DNA from: Nereocystis luetkeana
Lineage: Eukaryota > Sar > Phaeophyceae > Laminariales > Laminariaceae
Reading direction: 5' to 3'
Assembly: GCA_031213475.1 (NCBI GenBank)
Contig: JARUPZ010000009.1
Coordinates: forward strand, 2,071,001-2,135,000
DNA: 64,000 nt
Positions 16,879 through 28,089 of this stretch are shown in pieces. Both the position numbers and the translations under genes were made by a program. Each line of letters starts with the position of its first letter. The first letter of the stretch is position 1. The notes below the pieces were generated by a model, which worked only from the letters and a program-made list of their open reading frames with translations, was not told the origin of the DNA and did no database searches.

Positions 16879-17504
16879 GCCGTCCTTTGGCTCGCGGTGG
16901 CGTCTGCCTCCGCGCACGGACATTATTATCGTATTTTCTTATTAATAGTTGAGTTTCGTGGCACTGCCGTTGTACACACTGCATTCTATGTGTGGTAAAA
17001 TGCTCGCGATACCGCTGTGAGTCGATAGACGTTGCAAACCACAACCAACAACAGATGGCGCACCGTGACGTCCTTTGATGGGCATTGCCGGTCGCCATAG
17101 ATGGTGTGACTCGTCTATTATTGTTGTTTCCCTTGCCATCCGACTATCGATACGTAGCCCTTGTCCGTGACAATCAGCCTTCCTCCACCGAGGGGACCAA
17201 CCGAAGACTGCTGCCCGGACGATGCCTTGAGGAAAGGAACACATCGATACACATTACCGACGACAATGTATTGATAACCGTGCCAATCGATACCCGGTAC
17301 CGACGGCACTAGACTTTTGTATACACGATATTGATTGTGATGCTAGTGCAATGTTTATTGCCTATTGCCCCGTACCAGACACAGCTGTAGTGCCTGCCTG
17401 ATACAAGGTACATACGATGGTACGTGCATATCTGGTATATATGGTGTGCCAATACTCGTACGTGCGTATTTCATTTAACCCACAGTGCGTAACGTATAAT
17501 CATA
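16879..17504. other. No gene recognised
   Basis: Short frames only; no repeat family identified. Confidence 0.5.
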
Positions 17505-17727
17505 CTATTTCCATAATTTCCAATGTTTGGAAATAATTGAAGATATGTATCAATATACGGAGGCGTTCTGTCACTATTCGTGAAATTCTCCAGAACCAAA
17601 AATATCAAGTTCGTTAGCATTCCAATATTTGGGGAACAAGACCCAGGAAAATATGGCAGATTGAAAAATTGCGAGAAAAAAATGTCGAAAAATTGGGAAA
17701 AAAACTCTCCGACAAGAATGACCCTTA
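17505..17727 (+). mobile_element. Foldback element, truncated copy
   Basis: Matches the arm and core of the 27248-27725 element: TTTCCAATGTTTGGAAATAA, GATATGTATCAATATACGGA, GGCGTTCTGTCACTATTCG, ending CTCTCCGACAAGAATGACC. The outer left arm is missing. Confidence 0.75.
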
Positions 17728-17837
17728 ATATAATCCTGCTGCGAGCTTATTATGTACCACTGCTGTACAACTCTTCGCCACCTCGTATATTGCTCCGGCC
17801 CCACCGAAATTGGGTGCTTCACATTACTTAGTTGGAC

Positions 17838-18065
17838 AGGCCATGGACGCCGTCATGGTCGAATCCATGGTCGACCATGAACTGGCCCGCGGTGAACCAC
17901 GGTCGACCATGACCGGGCCCGTGATCGACCATGGTCGACCATGGCCGGGCCCGTGGTCGACAACGGCGACCATGGAGTACAGCATGACTGGTACCATGTG
18001 CCATGTGCCCGTCGTCCATGACCATGGCCGAGTCCATGAACGGGTCTGTGAGCGAAGCCATGACC
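17838..18065. repeat. CCATGG/GTCGAC palindrome cluster
   Basis: Dense overlapping words such as CATGGTCGACCATGG, ACGGTCGACCATGACCGGGC and CCATGGTCGACCATGGCCGG over about 230 bases. Strongly self-complementary; no coding signal. Confidence 0.8.
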
Positions 18066-18161
18066 GACCCTACCCCTGCAACCCTAGCTTAAGAGCCATA
18101 CGTACAACGCCGCCATGCATGCGTCCATGGACCCACCCGTCCGCGGACGGTCTACTAATAC

Positions 18162-18246
18162 CTACCACTCTGTCCCTAAATATAATAACATTTTTTATAC
18201 TAGTATTCAATGAATACGATCCCTATATTTAGGGACATAGTGGTTG
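18162..18246. mobile_element. Small hairpin element (about 85 bp)
   Basis: CCACTCTGTCCCTAAATATA at the left; the reverse complement of the right end begins CCACTATGTCCCTAAATATA (19 of 20 match). T-rich loop. A possible MITE. Confidence 0.65.
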
Positions 18247-18249
18247 GTA

Positions 18250-19880
18250 CCTGGTAGTGTACATCATCGACAGAAATGCCCGCTCCATCAGCACCTTGGG
18301 ACGTATTGTCGTCCTACATATCGAGGCTATCGTCGGCACGGCCGGGTCGGGTTGCCTTGTGTGTGGCCAAAACTCTGCATGCCGAGATACTATTAATATC
18401 AATACCAGGCCCTCTAAAACTCAGCAGAATTTTGGCCACAGGTGCTCTAAACTCAGTACTAGAATTTTGACCTCAGCAACTCTACACTCGTTTGGGCTGG
18501 TCGGCGTTACTTGCGCGGTTACTTGCTACAGCCAGTAGATGTGCCCGATGATGCAAACAACTGCTTTTGGGTACACAGCAATACTGCGCGCTTGCTCACA
18601 TCACACGGTACATTTTTTTTTGTATTCTAACTTGATTTGGCGATATACCTGGTAAACTATTATTCCCCCCCTGGAACCAAACCCCCGTGATATTCCTCCG
18701 CGCCAGTTTTCGGAGCCTGCTTGTTCTGTGACCACGATCGGACTCAATATTTTGGACATGAAACAACAACGAAAACAACAAGAACCACGCAGGGTGATTG
18801 ATGACTTGGGGGCGTCATCCTGATAATAAGGCGTGACACCGCAGGGTGTTGTGGTCTGCAACGTACCCTCGGTGATAAATCGGGTGTTTCTTGTTGGGAT
18901 GCGTTTTTTTTTTTGTATCACCCGGTGTGGTCTACCGCACCAACGTTTAGGGTGATATACAACCCTACTCTCGGTGTTCCTCGCCCGGTTACTTGCCCGG
19001 TGGCTACCTAGCTTCACTTGGCATGAGCTTTTTTTTCGCTTGTTCAATCAAGGCTTGTTTGTTCGTTTATTTTTCCGATCGATCGGTGAAAACTAAAGCT
19101 CATCAACTTTTTTTCTGTTTGTGTACTCTTCGTTTTTGCTCGGGGGCTCGCACGCGCGCACAGTGTGTGTACGTTTACGGTATACAAACATGTACGCACA
19201 ACAGCAGCAGCGCCAGTTCTGCGTACTGCTGTGTAGTGCGAGGAGCAAACGCCTGCTGTGGTGTTACCCTAGGAACAAACGCCTGCTGTGGTGTTCCCTA
19301 CTCAGCTTGCGAAACCTCACTTTTCCGACTCTTCCGCCACTTTTTCCAACAGCCGATGGCACTCACATGAACCAACAGAGTGCTGCTGATACTCATACGT
19401 GTATAAATTGCTGTGCTGCATATTTTTTGTGCCAGACAGCCCAGGAAGAGATGGCGATCGTTGATATTCGTGTGGTAGTTAAGGTGCGATTGCTCTTTTT
19501 TCAGTGCATATCCGCGAGTCTTCACTCTGACAGCACTCCAGATAGCAGGCAGGTGTGTTCCTCTGTCGTGTTCACGACTACCGTGCGTTTCGTACGGTGC
19601 AGGCAGCATCCCAGACAGCAGCCGCTGTAGTCAGCAGCCACAACTTGGTTAGTGGTGGGAACGGGAATACTCTGTTATGTTATAGTTGAGAGGATATACC
19701 CGCGGCCATGTTAGTTCAGTTTGAACATTGGTTTCATCTTGTGTGCGCTTTCTTCGTCTCGTGTATTTTGAGGCAGCCGAATTTCGAATTTTTGTGGTTT
19801 TTCGTATCTTCCTAGGGCTCCAGCACCTTTGTGTGACAAACGGACTCCTTCGTCAGAGAGTTAATGTGATTACAACAACT
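18250..19880. other. No gene recognised
   Basis: Open frames up to about 170 codons without recognisable domains. A 28-bp tandem pair with CGCCTGCTGTGGTGTT lies at 19238-19290. Confidence 0.45.
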
Positions 19881-19905
19881 CACCAACAACAACAACAACA
19901 AGTAC

Positions 19906-20596
19906 CTGAATTCTTGGCGGCGCCGTTCGATCGCCAGCCTCCCCCAGATCGCGTCCCGAGCCCGTCCGAGCGCATCGCCCCGATCCCATCGGTCCCTTCC
20001 CCTCCAACCCCAGCATCGACACCCTCCTCTGAGACATCGGCTCGGGCTGTTTGACCCTCGCTTCCCAAGCCGTGCCGACTGCTGCCAGAACCATCAGGCC
20101 CGTTCGCGTTAGTATCAGCGGAAAAATCAACAGCAGTAGTAGGGGTGGTGGAAATTCTGTCAGGATCCTGTTGTGCACTTCCGACAACTCCCTCCGCGCC
20201 GGAGAAGACGTCGAGCCGAGCCGACGGCCCACTGCTTTCGTGCACGGTGTTGGCAGCCAGCCCGCTGACGCTCGAGACTACCCCTCCTGCTCCTCCTTGC
20301 TGCTGTTGCTGCTGCTGTTGCTGCTGCTGAGAGGGCTGTCGGAAGAGCTCGATCGTCTGCGTTGCTGAGATAAATCCCGCGGCCGCTGCCAGTCCGAAGC
20401 CTGGAAGGGTCCAAAACAGTCGACTGGAGGTCCAACTCCTAGGCCGATGCGCCTGCGCCTGCGCCGACTGCAGAAGTCGTTGGCCACGTACATATTCCTT
20501 CTCGTCGTCCTCCTCTTCCCCCAACTCCGAGGGTACCCGCGGGTTCGAGCCTAGGGCACGTCCTCCCATCAAGGGCGTGGCTTCTGTTCCGGACAT
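19906..20596 (-). CDS. Putative type II membrane protein, first coding exon
   Basis: Starts at the ATG giving MSGTEATPLMGG and runs 230 codons to a likely donor TCAG|GTACTT at 19905. Layout: acidic region near residue 30 (ELGEEEDDEKE), one hydrophobic segment near residues 60-80 (LFWTLPGFGLAAAAGFISA), about 11 Gln encoded by mixed CAG/CAA, then a long Gly/Ser/Thr-rich stretch. A short N-terminal tail, single membrane segment and Ser/Gly stem would fit a Golgi-type enzyme anchor, but no catalytic domain is visible and later exons are not found. The homologous copy at 24.06-24.47 kb conserves GTEATPLM, WTSxR, GFISATQTI and TVHE, which supports this frame and start. Function unknown. Confidence 0.55.
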
Positions 20597-20734
20597 CCTG
20601 GTGATGCTGCTGCGTGCTCGATGGTCACTCTTATCGCCCCCGTCACTGAAGACTGTTTTTCTTTTTTGGTCAGTTTTTTTGGGTAGAGTTGATTCTACGA
20701 AATGGTCGCAGGACCACAACAGACAGGTGTTTCG

Positions 20735-20815
20735 AAGGGCCTGCTAGGGGTGCAGGACAGGGTTATGTTGCTTTCGGGCACCGGGCTGCCTCGCTTCGCG
20801 CTCTGGGAGAAGAGG
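20735..20815 (+). CDS. Possible exon divergent from the membrane-protein gene
   Basis: Plus strand reads LLGVQDRVMLLSGTGLPRFA then LWEKR before a good donor GAG|GTGAGT. The upstream region of the paralogue (24900-24978) keeps a related reading, LLVVKVQ..GTGT..CFVLWEK. Conservation in both copies suggests an exon of a head-to-head neighbour gene. No family recognised. Confidence 0.3.
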
Positions 20816-20929
20816 TGAGTGGAACGCGACACTATTTTTTTTTCTGGCACACCCGTGGAGACAACGGAGAAGTTGCAAAATTAGACAATAATGTTTATCA
20901 AGGGGATAGGGGTTAAAACAACAAGCCAA

Positions 20930-21367
20930 TCAACAGTCTGTAAAGCGACAGTCCCGCTGTGATAAAAAAAAATGGCGAAAGTTTGCACGAATCAGGAATA
21001 AAAGAAAATCATCATCCTGCTGCTCTGTCATCATGTCACATCATTGATGAATTGATTGCCCTCCGTTATAGTCTGCGCATCCATACAGGCGCGAAGCGCT
21101 GAGGGCGGAGCGATTCAAGCGCCAGCAGCCAGCAGAGAGCAGAGATGCCGTGTAACTATCATATATCTACCGGTACGTAACGTCGGGCGTGGCGATCCAT
21201 GCAGTACTCGTACAGCAGTACGTATCCTGCGTATACGATGCAAAAGCGAGTGGATGCCACAAAAAAAATGCTGCATGTACAACTCTCCACTAAAAAAACT
21301 CGAGCTCTGTTTTTTGTTTTCTTGTTTTTCAATGTTACAGCTGTGCAGTATATTGATAGTTACACCG
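20930..21367. other. No gene recognised
   Basis: No repeat or protein family identified. Confidence 0.5.
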
Positions 21368-21705
21368 GTCGCCCCGGTAGTTCAAGTGGTTAACCTCGAG
21401 TTCTACTTGTGTTTGAGTCCTGGGTTCGAGGCCCAGGTGGGTCGGACATTTGACTTTATTTGCAAAAATAAAAATAAAAAGGATTCAATTGTTGAGAGCA
21501 CACCCTGCAGCGTGGGTAGGCACAGTTCGATGCGAGTCGACGAGGGAAGAAAAGGCTGAAATCTTCTCGCGATAAAAATGAAGGCACGTACCGTAGCGGG
21601 AAGGGGGTAGAAGAGCCTGCTATGTGACCCCGGATCTGAGTTACGAGTTGGAAGGAGAGAGAGAAGGCGATGTGCGAATATAATAAATGGGATGAGCAAA
21701 AAAAT
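21368..21705 (+). repeat. tRNA-headed SINE-like repeat, copy 2
   Basis: About 330 bp, nearly collinear with 3441-3770. Head with TAGTTCAAGTGGTTAA and GGTTCGAGGCCC, then the shared body through GTGACCCCGGATCTGAG, ending GGGATGAGCAAAAAAATAAAA. Roughly 93-95% identical by eye. Confidence 0.82.
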
Positions 21706-22149
21706 AAAATAAGAGAAAAATTGAGTAGTTCTCGTCAGGTGCTGGTGCTGGTGTGTGTGTTCTTTAATTTCAACTGTTATTTCTACGCGTGTGTGTTCTT
21801 CACATTTGTTCGTTTTCTTTCAAAATCATTTCACTTTTACTTTCCAAAATAACACGGAACTCGTAGGAGATTTTTACCCTCTGCGATCTTCTCCTGGACA
21901 AGCCGTGGTCACAGGTGTCGTCCCCTCTCCCCCCCGGTACGTGCCTTCATTTTTCATCGCGCATAGGGTTCAGCATTCCCGCTGCTCGTCGATTTTCATT
22001 GAATGTTGCTGGCTCATGCTCTCGGGCTTTCCGCTAACCAATTTTCATGGAGTAAAATTCCTGACGAGTTTGCACTCGATGAAACTCGAACCCCCGAAAT
22101 TGATCTTGATAGGCACCCGGACCACCTATACCAAGCTGCCGGAGACGCC

Positions 22150-24057
22150 GGCATTAACAAAAAGCGTTCTTGCTGGACGTCGATATCCAGCACAACCAGT
22201 GTTCGTGCGGATTCTTCAAATAAATCCAAGAGAGAGTTACAAGTTCTGTGGTCACAAAACTACGCCACAGAGATACCAAACACTGCTGTTACGCAGTGAG
22301 CAGAGTAGACAATGCAATGCTGTGTCATCATACTGGATCAAACAGGCACGACATACACACTATATACGAAAGAGATAAAACAAAAGGGGGAAAACGGAAA
22401 AACTGCGAAGCAAAATTATCAAAGCGAAAAAGAAACAGGAAAAATGAAAGACAAATTTAAATCTATCTGTCGTGTCTCCCCTCAGGAGATAGATGTGACA
22501 CAAACTTAACGAAAAACGAGCTAAAGCTACTGCACCACTATTAACATACACTGCACACAGAGTAAAACAACTGTAAATAACCAAGGGGAATATCAGACAG
22601 GCACACCGCAGAGCAAACAGCACCTCCAGGTATAGCCGAAGTAGTCGTGGTACGAAGTAGCATAGCCACGGTCTCCCTCCTATTAGGCGGTCTGGTACCT
22701 TGCTACCCTGTCTACTCCGAAGCAGGCTCGTCATTCACCCTCGACACAAGACTCCCGTCGTAGGGACAACAAGAAGAAGCAAAATATGAAAATTACCGAG
22801 GATCATGCGCAAAACGTGAAAGAAAACAAAGGAAGACAAAGTTCGAACCACAGCTGCAGCAGTTGGCGGCACGAGTAGCATAGACATGTCCTACCTATTA
22901 TTATAGTCGGCCTGGGGCCTTGCTATCCCGTTTGCCATCTGTTCCTATTACTTTCGTCCACCGCGGTTTCCCTTCTACTCTTCCTGTTGCCCCCCCCTCC
23001 CCGCATCCCCTTCTTTAGGTGTCCTCCCACTCCTTCTTCTACCGTCCCCTTCCCCCATTCCCTTGGGCACCACCCACGGCGGATTCCCGGCGCTGTCTAC
23101 TCAGCTGTGCCTCATGCTCGTGCCACCTCACCATGTTCAGCTACTTCAAGGCCCCCCCGGTACCACTTCCCCGCCTTTGATGGCTGTATACAGTGGACCA
23201 CAGCGCGGTCTCAACTTCAAACACCAAGGGGGAATGTTCCGTTGACCCTTCGGTGGGTCGAAACTCCCTAAGGCCTTCGACTATTAAGGGTCGCTATTAT
23301 CGTCAGTTTTTTTTTTTTTCTCGTTTCGCGGAAAACTCACGGAAACGCGAAAAAAATGCAGAGGGTCCTATTATCGCCTGGTATCACGTTTCGTGAGGTT
23401 GCAACGCTCGTCCATCTGATCGAATCGTCGAAACCAGCGGCGAGCGCGTAGGCCGTCCGCTGGATCGTGCCGCTAAAGGTGCCCCGACTCCTATTAATAG
23501 AGAGGCGACCATGTCTCGCCGCACCTCGCGAGCTCAACGTCTGGCGCGACAAAGTCCTCCACGACGTGAAATAGTTGGCGATTTCGTGTTGATCTCGGCT
23601 ATGTCGGTGAGTCGGCTCTGTGGACTGGACGAATAGAGCTCTCGTTGTGCACGGCGCTTTCTGCGATCAGCCACGGCCTGAGAATGACCCTGGGTATGAC
23701 CCTGTTCTATATCCTGTGCAATGCCGGGTGGTGACACGGCGCACACGGCTCACACGGTGCGCCTACCACATGTTCTGCGACGATGCGGGACTTTTCCGCG
23801 ATACAGGAATTTGTTTTTTCAGGATTTTTGCCGGGGTTGAAACAATTCCTTGAAACGCGAACCCCCCCCCGGAAATCCGGGAATATTCCTCGAAACGCGA
23901 AAAAAAACCGTCCGGTTAATAACGACCCTACTTTATGCCAAGTCTTAAAATGTCGGCCAGGTCTCGCGTTCTCCTCGCCAGCCATCGTCCCGAACATTTC
24001 TAGACTGGGTAATCGCTCCTTGCTTTGCCGTGCCACGGCCCCCGCGAAAAAGAGCAC
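22150..24057 (-). pseudogene. LINE-A copy, 5'-truncated, split by an insertion
   Basis: In minus orientation it starts at 24057 with LFFAGAVARQSKERLPS and FGTMAGEENARPG (C-terminal LINE-A coding, matching 58.1 kb). It resumes at 23284 and runs through the coding end and 3' UTR to a 3' end near 22150, with the same order of blocks as 58.1-56.77 kb. Interrupted at 23285-23934 by a TIR element. Its 5' end abuts pseudogene codons for SGGEA, so it truncates the paralogue at 24058. Confidence 0.75.
23285..23934. mobile_element. 650-bp TIR element inside LINE-A
   Basis: AGGGTCGCTATTA (23287-23299) faces AGGGTCGTTATTA read on the minus strand (23929-23917). Subterminal TTTCGCG(T/G) and AAACGCGAAAAAAA motifs are also inverted. 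LINE-A sequence at 57.99-58.02 kb is continuous across this point, so the boundaries are supported by the empty site. No transposase. Confidence 0.72.
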
Positions 24058-24470
24058 ACACGCTTCCCCTCCCGACAACATCCCGAGGCAAGCCCACGGC
24101 TCGCCGTTTTCTTCATGGACCGTTCTGGCCAGGTTGTTGACGCTGGACGCTCCCTCTCCCCCTCCTGCTCCTCCTTCCTGCTGTTGCAGCTGTTGCTGCT
24201 GCTGTTGTTGCTGCTGCTGCTGGGGAGGTGGTCGGAATCGCTTGATCGTCTGCGTTGCCGAGATGAACCCAGCGGTCATCGCCATCCCGAAGCCTAGCAG
24301 TGTGTCGAAACACCCGATTCGAGGTCCAAGTCGTAGACCGATGAGCCTGCAACCCCCCGTCTACACCCGCCCTCCCCCCACTCATTCCCCACTTACTTCC
24401 GAGGGTACAAGAGGGCCGGGCCTTCGATCTCGCATCAAAGGCGTCGCTTCTGTCCCTGGCATGGTGGCGA
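24058..24470 (-). pseudogene. Broken paralogue of the 20-kb membrane-protein gene
   Basis: Starts MPGTEATPLMRDRRPGPLVPSE but soon meets a stop, then continues in another frame with WTSNRVF and, after a 1-base insertion, TAGFISATQTIKRF, poly-Gln and LARTVHEENG. It is then cut off by LINE-A at 24057. A CAG run (24475-24530) expands the leader relative to the intact copy. It confirms which regions of the intact gene are conserved. Confidence 0.72.
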
Positions 24471-24988
24471 CCCTGCTGCTGCTGCTGCTACTGCTGGCGC
24501 TGCTGCTGCTGCTGCTGCTGCTGCTACGATGGTCACTCTCTCTCTCTCGTCACTCCCTCCCACTCCGCTCGAAGGAAGGGGACCTTCCCAACTACAAGGT
24601 ATTCGGCACTACGACGATGGATGGTGTGCGGCCGGTGGAAGATGGATAGTGCCGTGGTAGGGCCGAGGCGCCAAACTGTCGTCAGCTGTGAGCCTTGGAG
24701 CTCTTCACCCTTTGTGGCTCACCCATTGGTGCTCTGCTGGCGCCTGCTGACTACAGCAGATAACATATACCAGGGTATATATATACAATGAATCTCGGTA
24801 TATATCTATGTACAGCAGTGCACCACATGGTCAAGAGTTCCAGCGCTTTTCAAATTGCGGGTGGAGACTTCGCTGGCCCCGGACGGACAGGTAGTCTGGA
24901 GATGCTGCTAGTAGTAAAAGTACAGGCGCATGGGACGGGCACCAGGTCACCTTGCTTTGTGCTCTGGGAGAAGACGTTGTAACCATTT

Positions 24989-26961
24989 CACACCTCGGAT
25001 AACGTAACACTCTTGTAACACTTGCCTTCGTTTTGGGGCCTAACACACGAGCGTGGTAACGTACTAACGTAGTGTTAACACTGGAGGAGCGATCACGGTA
25101 ACGTGGTAACACAATGTTATAACTGTCAACCCACGAACGCGCACACGCCTTAACGTTATATGTTACTGCCCGATCTCGTCCAGCCTTGGTACAGTAACAT
25201 TATGTTACGCCGTGCTCAGTCGTTGAACTATAACACCGTAACACGGAGTTAGGCTTTGACCAGACACGTACGTTATCACTCTAAAACACGCCCAGATCGA
25301 TATCCGCGCATTTACTAGCACGATAACATAATGTTACTGTCGACGCAGCGTTAGACAGAACACACTAACATAGTGTTACCCTTGGGAGGAATGTTATACA
25401 TAACACCGTAACATAACGTTACGATGTTCGCCGGCACTAACATAGTGTCATAGATAACACAGTAACGTAACGTAACGCAGCGGCCAGCACTACTAACACT
25501 ACGTTATCTGGACCTCCCATCTGATTGCCTTAGGGTCGGATAACGTAACACTTAACGTACGTCAGGTACGTTACAGTCTCAGCCGGTCCATACGTGACAC
25601 TATGTTAGGATGTTAGCCTAAATGCGCAGGTCTCCGTAACACTATGTTACGGTGTTACCGTCAGTAAAGATCTGATGGTAACATTACGTTACCGTGTTAC
25701 CATTAAAATCAATTAGGGTCTAACACTGCGTTACTGATTTACCGTTGGGGTCGAAGTTGTTCTAACGTTATGTTACTGCGTTACCCTTAAGATCTTCCCG
25801 AGATCTAACATGTGTTACCTGTGTTAGTGGTAAAGCAGTTAACATAACGTAGCCGTGATATCTAATTTCGACGACATCCCAGTAGGGGATACCTACAAAA
25901 CCCCCCTGGGGGGGAGGTTAGCATGCCATCCCCGGTAAAAAAACGCCTCCATATTTTTAAACTCCTAAACAGGGGATATTTAGGAGGGTTCCCCGAAAAA
26001 AAACGTCTCATTTTTTTTCGGGAAACCCCGCCAGTACGTTTATCCAATCTATAACATTATCTACGTTATCCATCTATAACGTAATCTGCACACTCGCACG
26101 TACGAGCTAACGCGGCGGCAGTAACATATGGTTGATGTTAGATTGGAGGTGTACGTTATCTGCTAACTTGTGTCACTGCATACATTGCATGCGAGCTACA
26201 CATTAATAGAGTATGTTATGGTAGCAAGACTTCCGTTAACCCTCTTAGCACTGCAGTCCCATATGTGGGGACGTTGCACTCAACTTGTAAGTAGTTTGTC
26301 CCCAAAACGGGACTGGGGTCCTAAAAGGGTTGACACCCTCACGTAACGTCGCTCGATACGGACTGCTGCTGCGGCTGATGCGGTAACACAATGTTAACGT
26401 TGTATTGACCACATACGTCATCCCTCTAACGTGTGCCACGATAGCCACTAATACTTTTACTAACACACTAACATAGATAGTGTTATGTACGAGGTACGCA
26501 TTTTTTCGGCCGTGTACGTTATCCGTCTAGAGGCTATTATTACGGTAGCAAGCAAGAATCCCGCTAACACAATGAGATAATGTTACTCGCTATTGGCTGA
26601 GGCCGCTGACACGGTAACATAGTGTTAACGTTTTTACTTGGCCGTGTACGTTATCCCTTCAACGTGCGTTACGATGGCCGCAAGGAATTCTGCTAAACAC
26701 GCTAACATAGTGTTACTCGCTATGGGCTGCATACCCTATAACACTGTAACACATATACTACTGCGGTCAGTACGGGATCAAGGATCAAGGTAACACTCTA
26801 ACATAGTGTTACGCGATCGCCCGCCAATATCGTAACCCACTAACACTATGTTATCACAAAATCCAGAAAGTAGCTAATAACGTAGTAACGTAATGTTACG
26901 GGTTTTTTTCGCTGACGCCCAACATTAATATAAAGTTAAGTGTTACGTTATCCGAGGTGTG
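24989..26961. mobile_element. hAT-like non-autonomous element full of TAACA/TGTTA words
   Basis: Perfect 23-bp TIR beginning CACACCTCGGATAACGTAAC at 24989-25011 and, inverted, at 26939-26961. Flanked by an exact 8-bp duplication AACCATTT (24981-24988 and 26962-26969), the size made by hAT-type transposases. No ORF of transposase length. TAACA or TGTTA occurs about 60 times in 1.97 kb, often as the 13-base dyad TAACAtagTGTTA. It lies upstream of the broken paralogue. A block at 25861-26040 lacks the words and may be a later insertion. Confidence 0.85.
26240..26329. mobile_element. piggyBac-like MITE nested in the hAT-like element
   Basis: CCCTCTTAGCACTGCAGTCC facing GGGACTGGGGTCCTAAAAGG, with TTAA on the left and TTGA on the right. 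TAACA words are absent across it. Confidence 0.7.
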
Positions 26962-27247
26962 AACCATTTTAGAAAGAAAGAGGGAGTTGCAGATAAAAAA
27001 TGCATATTTCTCTTTGAAGGGATAGGGGTGATATTTCCAATCCAATCAGACACCCGCGAAGCAACAGTCCCGCGGCTAAACCGCAAAGCGACAGGCACGA
27101 ACACGAACGTATATCCGAAAGTACGCAAGTATGTATGTCGACCCTCGGGTAGCCTATACACCTGCATTTGTATAGCTCAGTGCTCACTGTGGGTAACACC
27201 CTCACATTTGACGTCGTCCAGGTCCCGGGTTCTAAGGGTCATTCTTG

Positions 27248-27725
27248 GGTTCATTCTTATCGGAGAGCGTTTTTTCCAAAATTTCCAACGTTTGGAAATA
27301 ATCGGAGATATGTATCAATATACGGAGGCGTTCTGTCACTATTCGAAAAAAACAGGAAAATATGGAAGATTGAAAAATTGCGCGAAAAAAATATCGAAAA
27401 ATTGGGAAAAAGGCTGTCCGAACCCTTATCGGAGAGCTTTTTTTTTCTTCCAATTTTTCGACATTTTTTTCGCGCAATGTGTCCCCTTCTCGGAGAGCTT
27501 TTTCGCGCAATTTTTCGACATTTTTTTCGCGCAATTTTTCAATCTTCCATATTTTCCTGTTTTTTCCCCCCAAATATTGGAATGTTAACGAACTTGATAT
27601 TTTTGGTTCTGGAGAATTTCACGAATAATTATAGTGACAGAACGCCTCCGAATATTGATACATATCTCCAATTATTTCCAAACTTTGGAAATTATGGAAA
27701 AAACGCTGTCCGATAAGAATGAACC
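27248..27725. mobile_element. 478-bp foldback element
   Basis: Arms of about 100 bases: GGTTCATTCTTATCGGAGAG, TTTGGAAATAATCGGAGATA and GGCGTTCTGTCACTAT, inverted at 27620-27725. Inner segments (GGAAAATATGGAAGATTGAA and AAATTGCGCGAAAAAAAT) are also mirrored, so nearly the whole element is one palindrome. A truncated relative lies at 17505-17727. Non-coding. Confidence 0.85.
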
Positions 27726-28089
27726 TAACCTCACTTCGAACGTTTCCTTACATAGAACAGAAACGCTTGCGCGTGCCAAAAAAAAACTACACATCTATCT
27801 ATCTCTTCCGTGGTCCCCCAGGCAATGAAACGAAGCGGGTAGGTCGGCGTACAGACGACGTATACGGTTCTAACGCCCCAACGATCCCCCCGCCGTTTAG
27901 ACGGGGGGGGGACCTGGGCTGGGTAATCGATCGGTCTTTTGCCCCACGTATAGCTCAGAAGTACTCGTGGTATTACTGTAGTAAGTAGGTAACACCCCTT
28001 CACACACAGCTGCTGCAGTACTCGTAGTCAACCGCGAGAAAAAAATAGAAAACGCGGGAACGTTACGATACAAGTACCATCACGCAACT

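Noticed and set aside
27170-27245. tRNA-like stretch (TATAGCTCAG..., GGGTTCTAAGGG)
   Set aside because: A-box resemblance only. The B-box is poor and no cloverleaf stem pairs. A similar TATAGCTCAG..GTAACACCC phrase at 27950 suggests a dispersed repeat.
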